A stretch of DNA of 10,002 nt from Desulfobacterales bacterium. Lineage in GTDB: Bacteria; Desulfobacterota; Desulfobacteria; Desulfobacterales; RPRI01. The stretch is from the NCBI GenBank assembly GCA_020052975.1, contig JAGVOC010000372.1, forward strand, positions 1 through 10,002. Reading direction: 5' to 3'. The notes below the pieces were generated by a model. That model ran no database searches. It was not told the DNA's origin and saw nothing but the letters and a program-made list of their open reading frames with translations. A program made the translations under genes and the position numbers. Positions 1-6,925 of this stretch are shown here, piece by piece. How positions within the stretch are numbered: position 1 is the first letter of the stretch; the number at the start of each line of letters is the position of its first letter.

Positions 1-87
1 CTAACTTTTTCATGTTCGGAATAGTTGCATACCAAAAACAACAGCAAATAACAACTCAAAGACAGTCTTGAACTAACCTGATCTTTA

Positions 88-110
88 GTGTCAAAAATTA
101 ATTATGACAC
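88..110. repeat. Short inverted repeat upstream of the IS91 fragment
   Basis: GTGTCA at 88-93 is the exact reverse complement of TGACAC at 105-110, with an 11-nt AT-rich spacer. It lies about 85 bp upstream of the transposase start. It could be a regulatory palindrome or belong to the 5' end of the insertion sequence, but nothing in this window proves either. Confidence 0.3.
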
Positions 111-193
111 AACATCTTGATATTTAATATTCTTATATTGATATTCGCTCTAATTTGGGTAAGCATTACGCATTATTATCCAGGTGATCCCAA

Positions 194-520
194 ATGTTCA
201 ATGCGTGCCCTGCCCAAAAATTATTCGATGCCTATGAGCCCCGCAATCCGCGGAAGACCCATTACTTCCAATGCGTACAAAATCATTTCGAAGATCTGGA
301 AATGGCATGGGAAGATCGATATGAGCGGCAATACGGCTTTTTCAGGCCCTATGTCCGGGATGTTATTTACCGGTATCTGGACTGCGGCGATCTGCATCTC
401 GGGTTTGCCCGGGTGCGATGCTGTGATTGCGGGCATGAATATCTCCTGCCGTTTTCATGCAAGCGCCGGCATTTCTGCCCTTCCTGTCATCAGAAGCGTG
501 TAGTCGAATTTGGTGAGTGA
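194..520 (+). pseudogene. IS91-family transposase, 5' fragment (zinc-binding domain only)
   Basis: This is the N-terminal zinc-binding region of an IS91-type (HUH, rolling-circle) transposase, 108 residues long where complete relatives usually have roughly 350-400. The cysteine cluster at about residues 75-98 shows it: RCCDCGHEY, then FSCKRRHFCPSCHQKR, a CxxC...C...CxxC arrangement. The start at 194 is well supported by AGGTGA at 182-187, six bases upstream. The reading frame ends after VVEFGE at a TGA, where I expect relatives to continue with a tryptophan-containing stretch. Downstream sequence resembles no catalytic HUH or Y1/Y2 domain in any frame, so the element is truncated here, not merely frameshifted. 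The product could not transpose itself. It marks the left part of the window as an old insertion site. Confidence 0.8.
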
Positions 521-789
521 CTATCGCATATTTCTATTGATAATAAACAGAATTTAAATTCTTTGACTCTATTTAGTAGTAGGTGGAGACAGCGAATCCG
601 GTGATTGAGCGATTTTAAAAAATCAGTTTTTGGCTTTTTTTACGTATCTCTTCCTTGTCAATAGACCCACCTTTTCTGCATGAATACAAGATTTCAATGC
701 GTAATGATCACTTCAATTGAGAGCTTCAATATTCCTGAGGCAAATACATCCAGATATAATGCTTTGAGAATTCTAAGCCGTTGTTCAAA

Positions 790-863
790 AATAACCGTAA
801 CATTGAAATGCCGTGACCGGCATAAGGAGCCGTAACGAAATGGTCAGAAATGTAACGGTTATT
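790..863. repeat. Imperfect inverted repeat A (15-bp arms)
   Basis: AATAACCGTAACATT at 790-804 pairs with AATGTAACGGTTATT at 849-863, with 14 of 15 positions complementary. The single mismatch is A opposite A in the centre of GTAAC. The long loop holds a perfect 6-bp hairpin at 808-823 (ATGCCG, TGAC, CGGCAT). Its 3' arm overlaps the 3' arm of inverted repeat B by three bases, so A and B are alternative structures. A MITE, REP-like or insertion-sequence-end origin is possible. Confidence 0.6.
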
Positions 864-876
864 TCGTAACGGCTCC
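826..876. repeat. Imperfect inverted repeat B (16-bp arms)
   Basis: GGAGCCGTAACGAAAT at 826-841 pairs with ATTTCGTAACGGCTCC at 861-876, with 15 of 16 positions complementary and a 19-nt loop. The one mismatch is again A opposite A within GTAAC, exactly as in repeat A. A conserved unpaired base inside a hairpin is typical of sites read as single-stranded DNA by IS200/IS605-type and REP-associated tyrosine transposases. That link is inference. No T-tract follows, so a simple terminator is unlikely. Confidence 0.65.
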
Positions 877-880
877 TAAG

Positions 881-897
881 AATCAGCCAAGCTGATT
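881..897. repeat. Perfect 7-bp hairpin
   Basis: AATCAGC at 881-887 and GCTGATT at 891-897 are perfect reverse complements around a CAA loop. It sits five bases after inverted repeat B and so extends the hairpin cluster. There is no following T-run. Confidence 0.5.
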
Positions 898-1058
898 TGA
901 TATGTGAAGGATTGGTCTGCCTGAATGCCGCTAAAAAAGGCCTTCATGGCAGGTTAATCAACAAAAAGGTGAGCCGATTTATCAAAAAGACAGCCGATGG
1001 GATACATCCCTCACACAATGATCAGCAACGCAACCCATATTTTGTGGTAAATATTCCT

Positions 1059-1087
1059 TTGACACATAAGCTCCTTCTTCATATACT
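1059..1087 (+). promoter_or_regulatory. Strong sigma70-type promoter for the flavoprotein gene
   Basis: A perfect -35 box TTGACA at 1059-1064 is followed after 17 nt by TATACT at 1082-1087, five of six consensus bases. Transcription would start near 1094, at the beginning of the 29-bp tandem repeat, giving a leader of about 130 nt before the ATG at 1227. This is the best-looking promoter in the window, and the flavoprotein is the only downstream gene on this strand. Confidence 0.6.
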
Positions 1088-1089
1088 CC

Positions 1090-1147
1090 AACCGTGAAAA
1101 AGCAATACCTTATCAAATAACCGTGAAAAAACAGTGTCTTATCAAAC
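1090..1147. repeat. 29-bp tandem duplication in the flavoprotein leader
   Basis: Two adjacent 29-bp units start at 1090 and 1119. Each begins AACCGTGAAAAA and carries CTTATCAAA near its end. They match at 24 of 29 positions, and all five differences are transitions. The pair directly follows the -10 box and spans the predicted transcription start. It could be a two-site operator or just a local duplication. The units are not inverted repeats and there are only two, so this is not a CRISPR array. Confidence 0.65.
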
Positions 1148-1226
1148 AAAAAGAACGGATCAGGAATAGCGTTTATGGATAAAGCTGAAAAGAACCGAAC
1201 CTATTAATTGCCGGGAATAAAATATC

Positions 1227-2795
1227 ATGCAGGATGACGGATTACCTTCCGAATGCGACGTTATAGTCATAGGCGCAGGCATAGCAGGCCTGACGGCCGC
1301 AGCCCTCCTCGCGAAATCGGGCATTAAGGTCGTGCTGCTGGAGAAGCAGCCAAGACCGGGCGGATACTTCATGGGATTTAAAAGAAAGGGGTTCGTTTTT
1401 GACAGTTCCATTCAATGGTTAAACGGGTTCAATTCGGACGGATTTGTCGGCAGAATATTCGGATACATAGGGCCTGATTTTCCGAAATGCAAAATATCCG
1501 ATCGTATCCGCAGATACAAGGGTGAATCCTTCGACTATCTTCTTACCGGTGATCCTTATATGCTCCGCGACCGGCTCATAAAAGACTATCCCGGCGAGAC
1601 CGACGGCATAAAAAGGTTTTTTGAAGACTGCAGAAGAATAGGCGTCCACTTCGATAAAATAAACAGATGTCTGCGCGCAGATGAAACCATGCCGGCCGCT
1701 GAAAGATTGATTTTCGGAATCAAAATGCTCTTGTGGGTTATTCCGGTATGGAAATATTTATGGATTTCGGCTGAAAAGGGGCTGAATAAGTATTTTAAGA
1801 ATAATGAGATAAAAAAAATATTCTGTTGTGAAGAAAAGTTCATGGCCATAATTATGCCGATAAGCTGGGTTTTTGTTAAAGACTTTCTCTTTCCGCCGGA
1901 AGGTGGAGCGGAGAGTTTTATAAAATGGCTGTGCGGAAAAATTCAAAATTCATCTTCTCAGATATTTTTGAACAGCAGCGTTAAAGAGGTGCTTGTGAAA
2001 AACAAAACGGTTGCCGGAGTATCCCTTTCCGATGGCAGGGTTATTCATTCAAAATACGTAATTGCGGCCTGCGATGTTGAAACTCTCTATGAGAGGATGC
2101 TTCCTGAAGGCGCAGTGCCGGGCAAACTGATACGCCATTTAAGAGAAGCCGATCTGTATTGTTCAAGCTTAACAGTATTTATAGGCCTTGATTGTGATGC
2201 GTCTGACCTCGGATTACACGAAGAATTGATATGCCTGACCGTCGATGATATTCCGAGAAAAGATCATACGGCGGGAGATCCATATAAAAGTTCTCTCATT
2301 GTCCAGACTCCTTCCGCAAGAGATAAGTCGCTTGCCCCTGAAGGAAAATCGACAATGATCATACATTGTTCGGCCCGTATCGATTATGGAAATTTCTGGA
2401 AAACGGGTAAAAATTTCGAGCGCGGAAAAGAATACAGAGAATTTAAACAGGAATATGCAGATATCCTGATCGAAAGAGTCGAGAAGAGACTCGGCATAAA
2501 CATTAAAAAGCATATCGAAGTGCTTGAAATTGCGACTCCGGTCACATACTGGAGGTATACCGGAAACCGCAACGGAAGCACTATGGGAGCAAGCCCTACG
2601 GATAAAAATATTAAAAACCGGCTTGCCCATTACAAAACACCGGTTAAAAATTTATTTCTTGGAGGACACTGGGCCGAATATGGAGGCGGTATGCCGATGG
2701 CTGTAAAAGCGGCTTCAAACGCGAGCCTGATGATCCTGGAAAAAATAAACAAGGAAGAATTCAAAAAACTGCGGGATGTCATGGATTACAAATAA
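1227..2795 (+). CDS. FAD-dependent oxidoreductase, phytoene desaturase / retinol saturase-like
   Basis: This 522-residue flavoprotein belongs to the amine-oxidase/CrtI superfamily, whose members desaturate, saturate or isomerise polyene and other lipid-like substrates. The N-terminus carries the dinucleotide-binding fold: VIVIGAGIAGL at residues 12-22, glutamate 39 ending the second strand (VVLLEK) to bind the FAD ribose, then PRPGGYF at 42-48. PPEGGAESF at 223-231 resembles the conserved PxGG segment. The C-terminal FAD-contact motif NLFLGGHWAEYGGGMP lies in the last 50 residues. A hydrophobic stretch at about 162-181 suggests membrane association. Length is normal for the family. The start follows only a weak GGGAA element, but the GxGxxG spacing from the N-terminus supports it. 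No carotenoid genes adjoin it, so the substrate is unknown. Repeated ATA isoleucine codons near the start hint at somewhat different codon use from the minus-strand genes. Confidence 0.85.
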   Translation: MQDDGLPSECDVIVIGAGIAGLTAAALLAKSGIKVVLLEKQPRPGGYFMGFKRKGFVFDSSIQWLNGFNSDGFVGRIFGYIGPDFPKCKISDRIRRYKGESFDYLLTGDPYMLRDRLIKDYPGETDGIKRFFEDCRRIGVHFDKINRCLRADETMPAAERLIFGIKMLLWVIPVWKYLWISAEKGLNKYFKNNEIKKIFCCEEKFMAIIMPISWVFVKDFLFPPEGGAESFIKWLCGKIQNSSSQIFLNSSVKEVLVKNKTVAGVSLSDGRVIHSKYVIAACDVETLYERMLPEGAVPGKLIRHLREADLYCSSLTVFIGLDCDASDLGLHEELICLTVDDIPRKDHTAGDPYKSSLIVQTPSARDKSLAPEGKSTMIIHCSARIDYGNFWKTGKNFERGKEYREFKQEYADILIERVEKRLGINIKKHIEVLEIATPVTYWRYTGNRNGSTMGASPTDKNIKNRLAHYKTPVKNLFLGGHWAEYGGGMPMAVKAASNASLMILEKINKEEFKKLRDVMDYK

Positions 2796-2816
2796 AATAT
2801 CGGTAACAATTTTAAA

Positions 2817-3311
2817 TCAGATCAGATACTTCTGCAGGGCCGAATAAGCGTGGAAGTCAGGGTTTGTTAAGGATGCCCCAATCTGTACCACCTCTTCAGA
2901 ATCGATAACCCGCCGGGGAGATATTTTGACGTTGACAGGCCAATGGTAGTCAGGGATGCGGAAGATTACGCTGAATTTATCGGTTTCATCAGCATTCTCA
3001 ATTTCCACTTTTGTCCCCTTTGGAATAGACATCCTGATTCCCCCGAAGGAAATGTCCAGTATAGTTCCCGCAACAAAGTCATGACGCTGCCATCGCGGGT
3101 CACCGATGTAGGCCGGAATACTGACTTCCTTCCGTTCATAACGGCGGCGGTTCTGAAAGACACTTCCTAAAGACTTATCGTTCTTAAGGTAATGACAGAT
3201 TATTGTTTCTACTACTGAAGAGACACTCTGGCTTTCCTTCTCGGCGATCTTCTCCAAGAGACTTTTGATTTCTGAACTGGTCTGAAAGCAGATGGTGTTA
3301 TCTTTATTCAT
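2817..3311 (-). CDS. Ribbon-helix-helix-like / PilZ domain fusion protein
   Basis: This 164-residue protein has two modules. Residues 5-44 (TICFQTSSEIKSLLEKIAEK, then SVSSVVETIICHYLK) have the strand-helix-helix pattern of CopG/Arc DNA-binding proteins. Residues 55-163 form a PilZ domain with both c-di-GMP ligand motifs intact: RRRYER (RxxxR, Arg56 to Arg60) and DISFGG (DxSxxG, Asp86, Ser88, Gly91). The likely role is a c-di-GMP receptor that may bind DNA directly; DNA binding is inference. I chose the ATG at 3311 because GGAG lies eight bases upstream. The longer GTG-initiated frame from 3341 has no such site. The gene is convergent with the flavoprotein, 21 bp apart with no clear terminator between them, so read-through antisense transcripts are possible. 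It appears to be monocistronic. Confidence 0.8.
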   Translation of the reverse strand: MNKDNTICFQTSSEIKSLLEKIAEKESQSVSSVVETIICHYLKNDKSLGSVFQNRRRYERKEVSIPAYIGDPRWQRHDFVAGTILDISFGGIRMSIPKGTKVEIENADETDKFSVIFRIPDYHWPVNVKISPRRVIDSEEVVQIGASLTNPDFHAYSALQKYLI

Positions 3312-3363
3312 CTGTATTACTCCATAGATATCTCTTAACACTTTTCATTTAAATAATCAAGAA

Positions 3364-3394
3364 ATTATAACAAACTATCCAAAAGAGATGTCAG
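3364..3394 (-). promoter_or_regulatory. Candidate sigma70 promoter of the RHH-PilZ gene
   Basis: On the minus strand a perfect TATAAT (+ strand 3364-3369) follows CTGACA (3389-3394, five of six -35 bases). The 19-nt spacer is slightly long. Transcription would begin near 3357, giving a 45-nt leader before the ATG at 3311. The surrounding sequence is very AT-rich, which raises the chance of an accidental -10 match. Confidence 0.45.
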
Positions 3395-3474
3395 TTTAAA
3401 TTATTAATAAAATATATGCATGCAAAAATCGCTCCCATTATATACATATTGCCGCAATCATATTATATTTATCA

Positions 3475-3600
3475 TTACAACGCTCTGAATTTGTTTTGTT
3501 TATTTTTAATAATAAGAATTTCGCCGCTTCCCCTGCTTTTTGTTTCCTGTTTAGAAAATGTAAACAATCCCGACATATTTTTACCCATAAACTGGGCCAT
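3475..3600 (-). CDS. Possible small protein (41 residues), unknown function
   Basis: This short ORF begins MAQFMGKNMSGLF and ends QNKFRAL. The reason to call it is its ribosome binding site: AAGGAG lies nine bases upstream of the ATG at 3600, a much better site than those of several larger genes here. The peptide is basic (two arginines and seven lysines against two glutamates) with no membrane segment or signal peptide. I do not recognise it. It lies between the end of the PHP/membrane gene (3816) and the promoter of the RHH-PilZ gene, on the same strand as both. It could instead be a chance ORF in AT-rich intergenic DNA. A competing + strand frame across 3416-3631 has no ribosome binding site. 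Confidence 0.4.
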   Translation of the reverse strand: MAQFMGKNMSGLFTFSKQETKSRGSGEILIIKNKQNKFRAL

Positions 3601-3815
3601 AAGCTTTATCTCCTTAAAATCATTGAATTAGCACAAAATAGCGGGGCGTAAAGAAATCCGACACCATTCTCTACGGTCGAATCTGCCTCAGCCAGACTGC
3701 TGCTTGCAGTGGGAAGCTTCAAAACACCGCAAAGAACAAATAACCGACAGGAGAGAATTTCAGCCCTGAAGCCCGGAAATATCAAACCATTGGAGAGTCC
3801 GGCAAAGTTCTTCCT
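3601..3815. other. Intergenic stretch downstream of the PHP/membrane gene
   Basis: No gene is supported here. A small perfect hairpin (ACTGC, five-base loop, GCAGT) lies at 3696-3710, with no U-tract on the minus strand, so it does not look like an intrinsic terminator for the large gene ending at 3816. Short open frames exist but lack ribosome binding sites and recognisable motifs. Base composition is more GC-rich than the adjoining 3312-3600 stretch. Confidence 0.4.
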
Positions 3816-6800
3816 TCAAACAAAACGTTTCATTTCTTCCAGATATTCCGGATAACGGGACAAGTAAAAGGAAAGCGCACGAGCAAAATCGGGTCCGAGG
3901 ACACCGTTTATGAACATCTGGCTTATTTCCTTTTGACGCAGAAGAGTAAACTGGGAGGTGACCCAGATGTGGCGCTCTTCCTCTGATATTGAATTCATGA
4001 GATGATTGATAGCGCTTCGGGCACGCGGCTGATACATCCAGAAATATAGCGCGTCAAGGGCGTGAATGCAGATAATCTTTTCCATAACCTGAGCTTCGGC
4101 ATTGGCTTTTTCCTGAAATTTCTGGGGATGTCCAAGCAGTTCAAGCGTATTGGTCTCCGGAAACAGGAGCTCTATTTGTGCATAGATATCCATCAGGTCC
4201 GACAGCTTTTTCGTGTATTCCCGGAACCGGATCCGGATATTAGCGTAACGGTCAGCGGTACCTTCTATGATCCCGGCCACAATGTCCGAGGCTGTCTTGG
4301 AAATAATTGCGGCCCACTTCTGAAGCACGCCGGCTGCAGCCTCTATCCCGTAAGCAGTAAGTATCGATCCGGCGGCATAATTAAGCAATACGGCGATCGG
4401 AATGGACAGAATACTTCGGAAAAAGTTTCCGAAAATCGCACCTTTCGGCAAACCCCGGAACGCATTGTGACTTGAGAGATATACCCCATTGGTTAGTGCC
4501 ATAACCGAATATAAGAGAACCGGTTGAGTGGCAGTTGTAATATCAAACATCCGGTCCAGGATGACCGTTTTTACAAGATAATCAAGCAATGGAACCGAAA
4601 ATCCTGTAAAAAGCAACGAATCTGCGGTTCGGTCCCAGTTTACATAGGCATTCCACCTGAGCAGAGGAGATCGGCGAAAGCCGCCACCGCCCAGAACCGA
4701 CTGAAGAACATTGCGGAGCCCCGTGATACCGAACCAGATAAAAGCGCCGAAATAAGCCAGCAGCCACCAGTCCTTGGTAAGAGTAAATGTGGCAAATGCC
4801 GGCACGAATCCGATAATAACCTTTAACAAGTTTTTTAAGTGGGAATTAACGTAAGGCCAAGGAATGCCCTTCTTTTCGTGGCTGGGAACAGGAGGCGCCA
4901 AGTACAGATCATTGGTAATGATCTTCTCTGTTCCGCCAAGTGTTATGACATTTCCTTTTTGAGTCATGCGGGCTGCATTATCCCGCACTTCCCAATCCTC
5001 CTTTTGTGTATAACCTATCCAGCGGATGAAAGGCAAGGATTCAGCCATATCCTGAAACGTTTTGCCCACATTATCGCGGTCAAGGAATGTATGACGTTTA
5101 CGGACGTAAATATATATGGGAATAATGTCCCTGCCGGCACCGACATCCCTCTTGATCTGTTTACGTGCTCTTCGTGGGAGGGTTTCAATAACCGCGAGAC
5201 CCATGCCGTGCGATCGGCTGGATCGCCCGGTAGAGTCACTTCCAAGGCGTGCTTTGAGCGGCCTGCTCTTGTACATGACCTGAAGGTTGATTATATCGTG
5301 GAGAATGACAGTCAGTTTTTCGATCTGCTTTTTCTTTTCAGGAAGATTCCTGGTCGCCACTTTCTGGATGATCTCAAGAATCAATCGCTTCAGCGCTATC
5401 GGGCTCTGTTCGTTGATGGCTTCCTGAAGCTGGCTGATGGCTTGAATATGGTCAGTTTTACCGGCAGCCCAATCCTTGAGGTTAAAGAGTTCCAGTCTTG
5501 AGATCCTGCCGTCGCAGTCGTAAATCAACTCCAGCACTTCTTCTACTTCAACATTAGTCAGATTCAGTGTAATCCGGTATCCTGATTGCAGGGCAGCCAA
5601 ACGGTCGAGAAGCCCAGCCGGAGACAGCTTCAGCAATGCCGGAACATCGGGATCATCGGCGGGTTCTGAAGGATTTGGAATATCGGGGTTGCTCGAAGGC
5701 CTGAGGAAGCCGGCAACCAGAACTTCCAGATCCAGGCGATTCATTTCGTCGAACCACTTTTCAATCCGGCCCCGTTCGTCAGTGTCGGCTGTGCAATAGG
5801 TTGCCCGGAGTTGTTCAGCCTTCTTCTGCAGGGCATTCAGAATCTTCTGATGAATAAATTTCCCCAGATGCAGCGTCGACTTCTGACCGATGTCGACAAA
5901 AGCGAGGAACTCCTTTTCATCCACAGATTCCAGATCGATGTCGTATATACTCCTGAAGTCTGACAAATGCCTGTGATTAAAGGCTCTGAGCAGTTCCATC
6001 ACGTAAGCCTGCTGGTAAGCAGAAACCTTCCTCCCTTCATTCATGAGCCTGACAACTGCAGGCTCCTCAAGAAAGCAGAGAAATGCCTGGGAGTCCGGGA
6101 ATCCCCTTGGAACCCAGATAAGATTTATGTGCTTGTTTCGAAACCGGGATGAAAACTCAATTCCAATCCGTACGTCGATATCCATTATCCGTGCAGCTTC
6201 AAGAAGCTCGGTCGCAAAACGCGGTTCAATATAGTTGTAGTGAACAACCCTCAAACGCCTGATACCCTTTATCCAGGCGTCCATTATCAGGTGGGTGGAA
6301 GACTTGCGTCCCTTTGTGTTTGCGTCATGCACGTGATCGTCAAATGAAATCTGATTCCATTCTTCCGGCATTTCGAGAAGATGATATCGTTTGAGGTGCT
6401 TACGGACAACTCGGGGTTTGCCCGAGACGGTAATACGAAAATCGTGAGCCAGTTCGAGTTGCTGCCTGGAATTGTCCCGGGTTCGAACGACTTCCTTCAT
6501 GATTTGCATCAAAACCCGGGCAGTGTTTTTCGGCATCGGCCCTTCGGCTGTATCCAGAACTTCATCGCGCAAAGAGCGAAGCGCCCCGAGACGGTCATCC
6601 ATTCCTCCGATTTCGAGAGAGGTAAGCAAATGGACCATTGCATATGCGATCCGCAACCTTTTAGTTTCGGCCATTTCTTTAATGCCATGAGGATGGAAAT
6701 AGCCTGAATATTGCCTCCGTGCATATTCAAAATCCCGGCCTCCGGAAAAGGCATCGTTGACAATACGAATCAGCCTGTGATCTCCACGGTCGAAAAGAAG

Positions 6801-6893
6801 GCGGCTGAGCCGTAAGGAGGATGGTTCAGGTCTGCATATTTTCTCGATTTCTTCTATTCCCAATTTATTTATCAACCTGCCGGTTTTACTCAT
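3816..6893 (-). CDS. Large membrane protein with divergent PHP phosphoesterase-like domain
   Basis: This protein has 1025 residues. Residues 1-180 are mostly helical. Residues 183-260 match the PHP pattern of metal-dependent phosphoesterases. DDHVHD (185-190) supplies the HxH motif. A helix and VVHYN (216-220) follow where TDHN is usual. The helix FATELLEAARIMDIDV then leads to GIEFSS (244-249), corresponding to GIEIS, and KHINLIWV follows. Likely metal ligands are His187, His189, His218, Glu246 and perhaps His255. TLHLGKFIH near 340 recalls the later RPHxA segment. Residues 360-680 form a cytoplasmic-looking linker. Residues 685-850 contain about five hydrophobic segments (near 687-705, 709-728, 758-778, 790-806, 826-850) with a glycine-rich loop at 735-738. 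The last 170 residues are helical. No clear Shine-Dalgarno sequence precedes the ATG at 6893, so translation may depend on coupling to the microprotein gene ending 32 bp upstream. I know no named family for the whole protein. Confidence 0.7.
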   Translation of the reverse strand: MSKTGRLINKLGIEEIEKICRPEPSSLRLSRLLFDRGDHRLIRIVNDAFSGGRDFEYARRQYSGYFHPHGIKEMAETKRLRIAYAMVHLLTSLEIGGMDDRLGALRSLRDEVLDTAEGPMPKNTARVLMQIMKEVVRTRDNSRQQLELAHDFRITVSGKPRVVRKHLKRYHLLEMPEEWNQISFDDHVHDANTKGRKSSTHLIMDAWIKGIRRLRVVHYNYIEPRFATELLEAARIMDIDVRIGIEFSSRFRNKHINLIWVPRGFPDSQAFLCFLEEPAVVRLMNEGRKVSAYQQAYVMELLRAFNHRHLSDFRSIYDIDLESVDEKEFLAFVDIGQKSTLHLGKFIHQKILNALQKKAEQLRATYCTADTDERGRIEKWFDEMNRLDLEVLVAGFLRPSSNPDIPNPSEPADDPDVPALLKLSPAGLLDRLAALQSGYRITLNLTNVEVEEVLELIYDCDGRISRLELFNLKDWAAGKTDHIQAISQLQEAINEQSPIALKRLILEIIQKVATRNLPEKKKQIEKLTVILHDIINLQVMYKSRPLKARLGSDSTGRSSRSHGMGLAVIETLPRRARKQIKRDVGAGRDIIPIYIYVRKRHTFLDRDNVGKTFQDMAESLPFIRWIGYTQKEDWEVRDNAARMTQKGNVITLGGTEKIITNDLYLAPPVPSHEKKGIPWPYVNSHLKNLLKVIIGFVPAFATFTLTKDWWLLAYFGAFIWFGITGLRNVLQSVLGGGGFRRSPLLRWNAYVNWDRTADSLLFTGFSVPLLDYLVKTVILDRMFDITTATQPVLLYSVMALTNGVYLSSHNAFRGLPKGAIFGNFFRSILSIPIAVLLNYAAGSILTAYGIEAAAGVLQKWAAIISKTASDIVAGIIEGTADRYANIRIRFREYTKKLSDLMDIYAQIELLFPETNTLELLGHPQKFQEKANAEAQVMEKIICIHALDALYFWMYQPRARSAINHLMNSISEEERHIWVTSQFTLLRQKEISQMFINGVLGPDFARALSFYLSRYPEYLEEMKRFV

Positions 6894-6925
6894 AAATGTA
6901 TTGGATCGATTACAATGGAACGATT

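Larger units (their letters stand above)
521..1058. other. Gene-free stretch after the truncated transposase
   Basis: I see no convincing coding sequence on either strand. The stretch is AT-rich with scattered stops. It contains a perfect 12-bp palindrome GAATTTAAATTC at 550-561, an AT-only hairpin at 613-626 followed by a T-rich run, and the hairpin cluster at 790-897 listed separately. A TTG-initiated open frame at 897-1097 has no ribosome binding site and matches no family I know. The stretch is probably debris left by the transposon insertion or deletion. Confidence 0.5.

Noticed and set aside
1..78. Minus-strand open frame with a hydrophobic run reaching the left edge
   Set aside because: It has no start codon with a ribosome binding site and is too short to judge. 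The hydrophobic run follows from AT-rich composition.
117..503. 128-residue + strand ORF overlapping the transposase fragment
   Set aside because: It overlaps the zinc-ribbon frame, which has the cysteine motif and a proper ribosome binding site. This frame has neither.
613..640. AT hairpin followed by T-rich sequence as an intrinsic terminator
   Set aside because: The stem is A/T apart from its closing G-C pair, so it is too weak, and the T-run is interrupted. It follows a truncated gene and does not need to terminate anything.
897..1097. 66-residue + strand ORF
   Set aside because: It starts at a TTG inside a hairpin, has no ribosome binding site and shows no recognisable motif. It also ends beyond the promoter of the next gene.
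1090..1147. Possible start of a CRISPR array
   Set aside because: There are only two adjacent units with no spacer between them, and no cas genes are nearby.
3416..3631. 71-residue + strand ORF rich in Ile, Leu and Tyr
   Set aside because: It has no ribosome binding site, and its composition is that of AT-rich non-coding DNA. It overlaps a minus-strand ORF with a much better start.
4839..5501. 220-residue + strand ORF opposite the PHP/membrane gene
   Set aside because: It lies wholly inside a continuous 1025-residue gene that has coherent domain structure. No motif or start signal supports the antisense frame.
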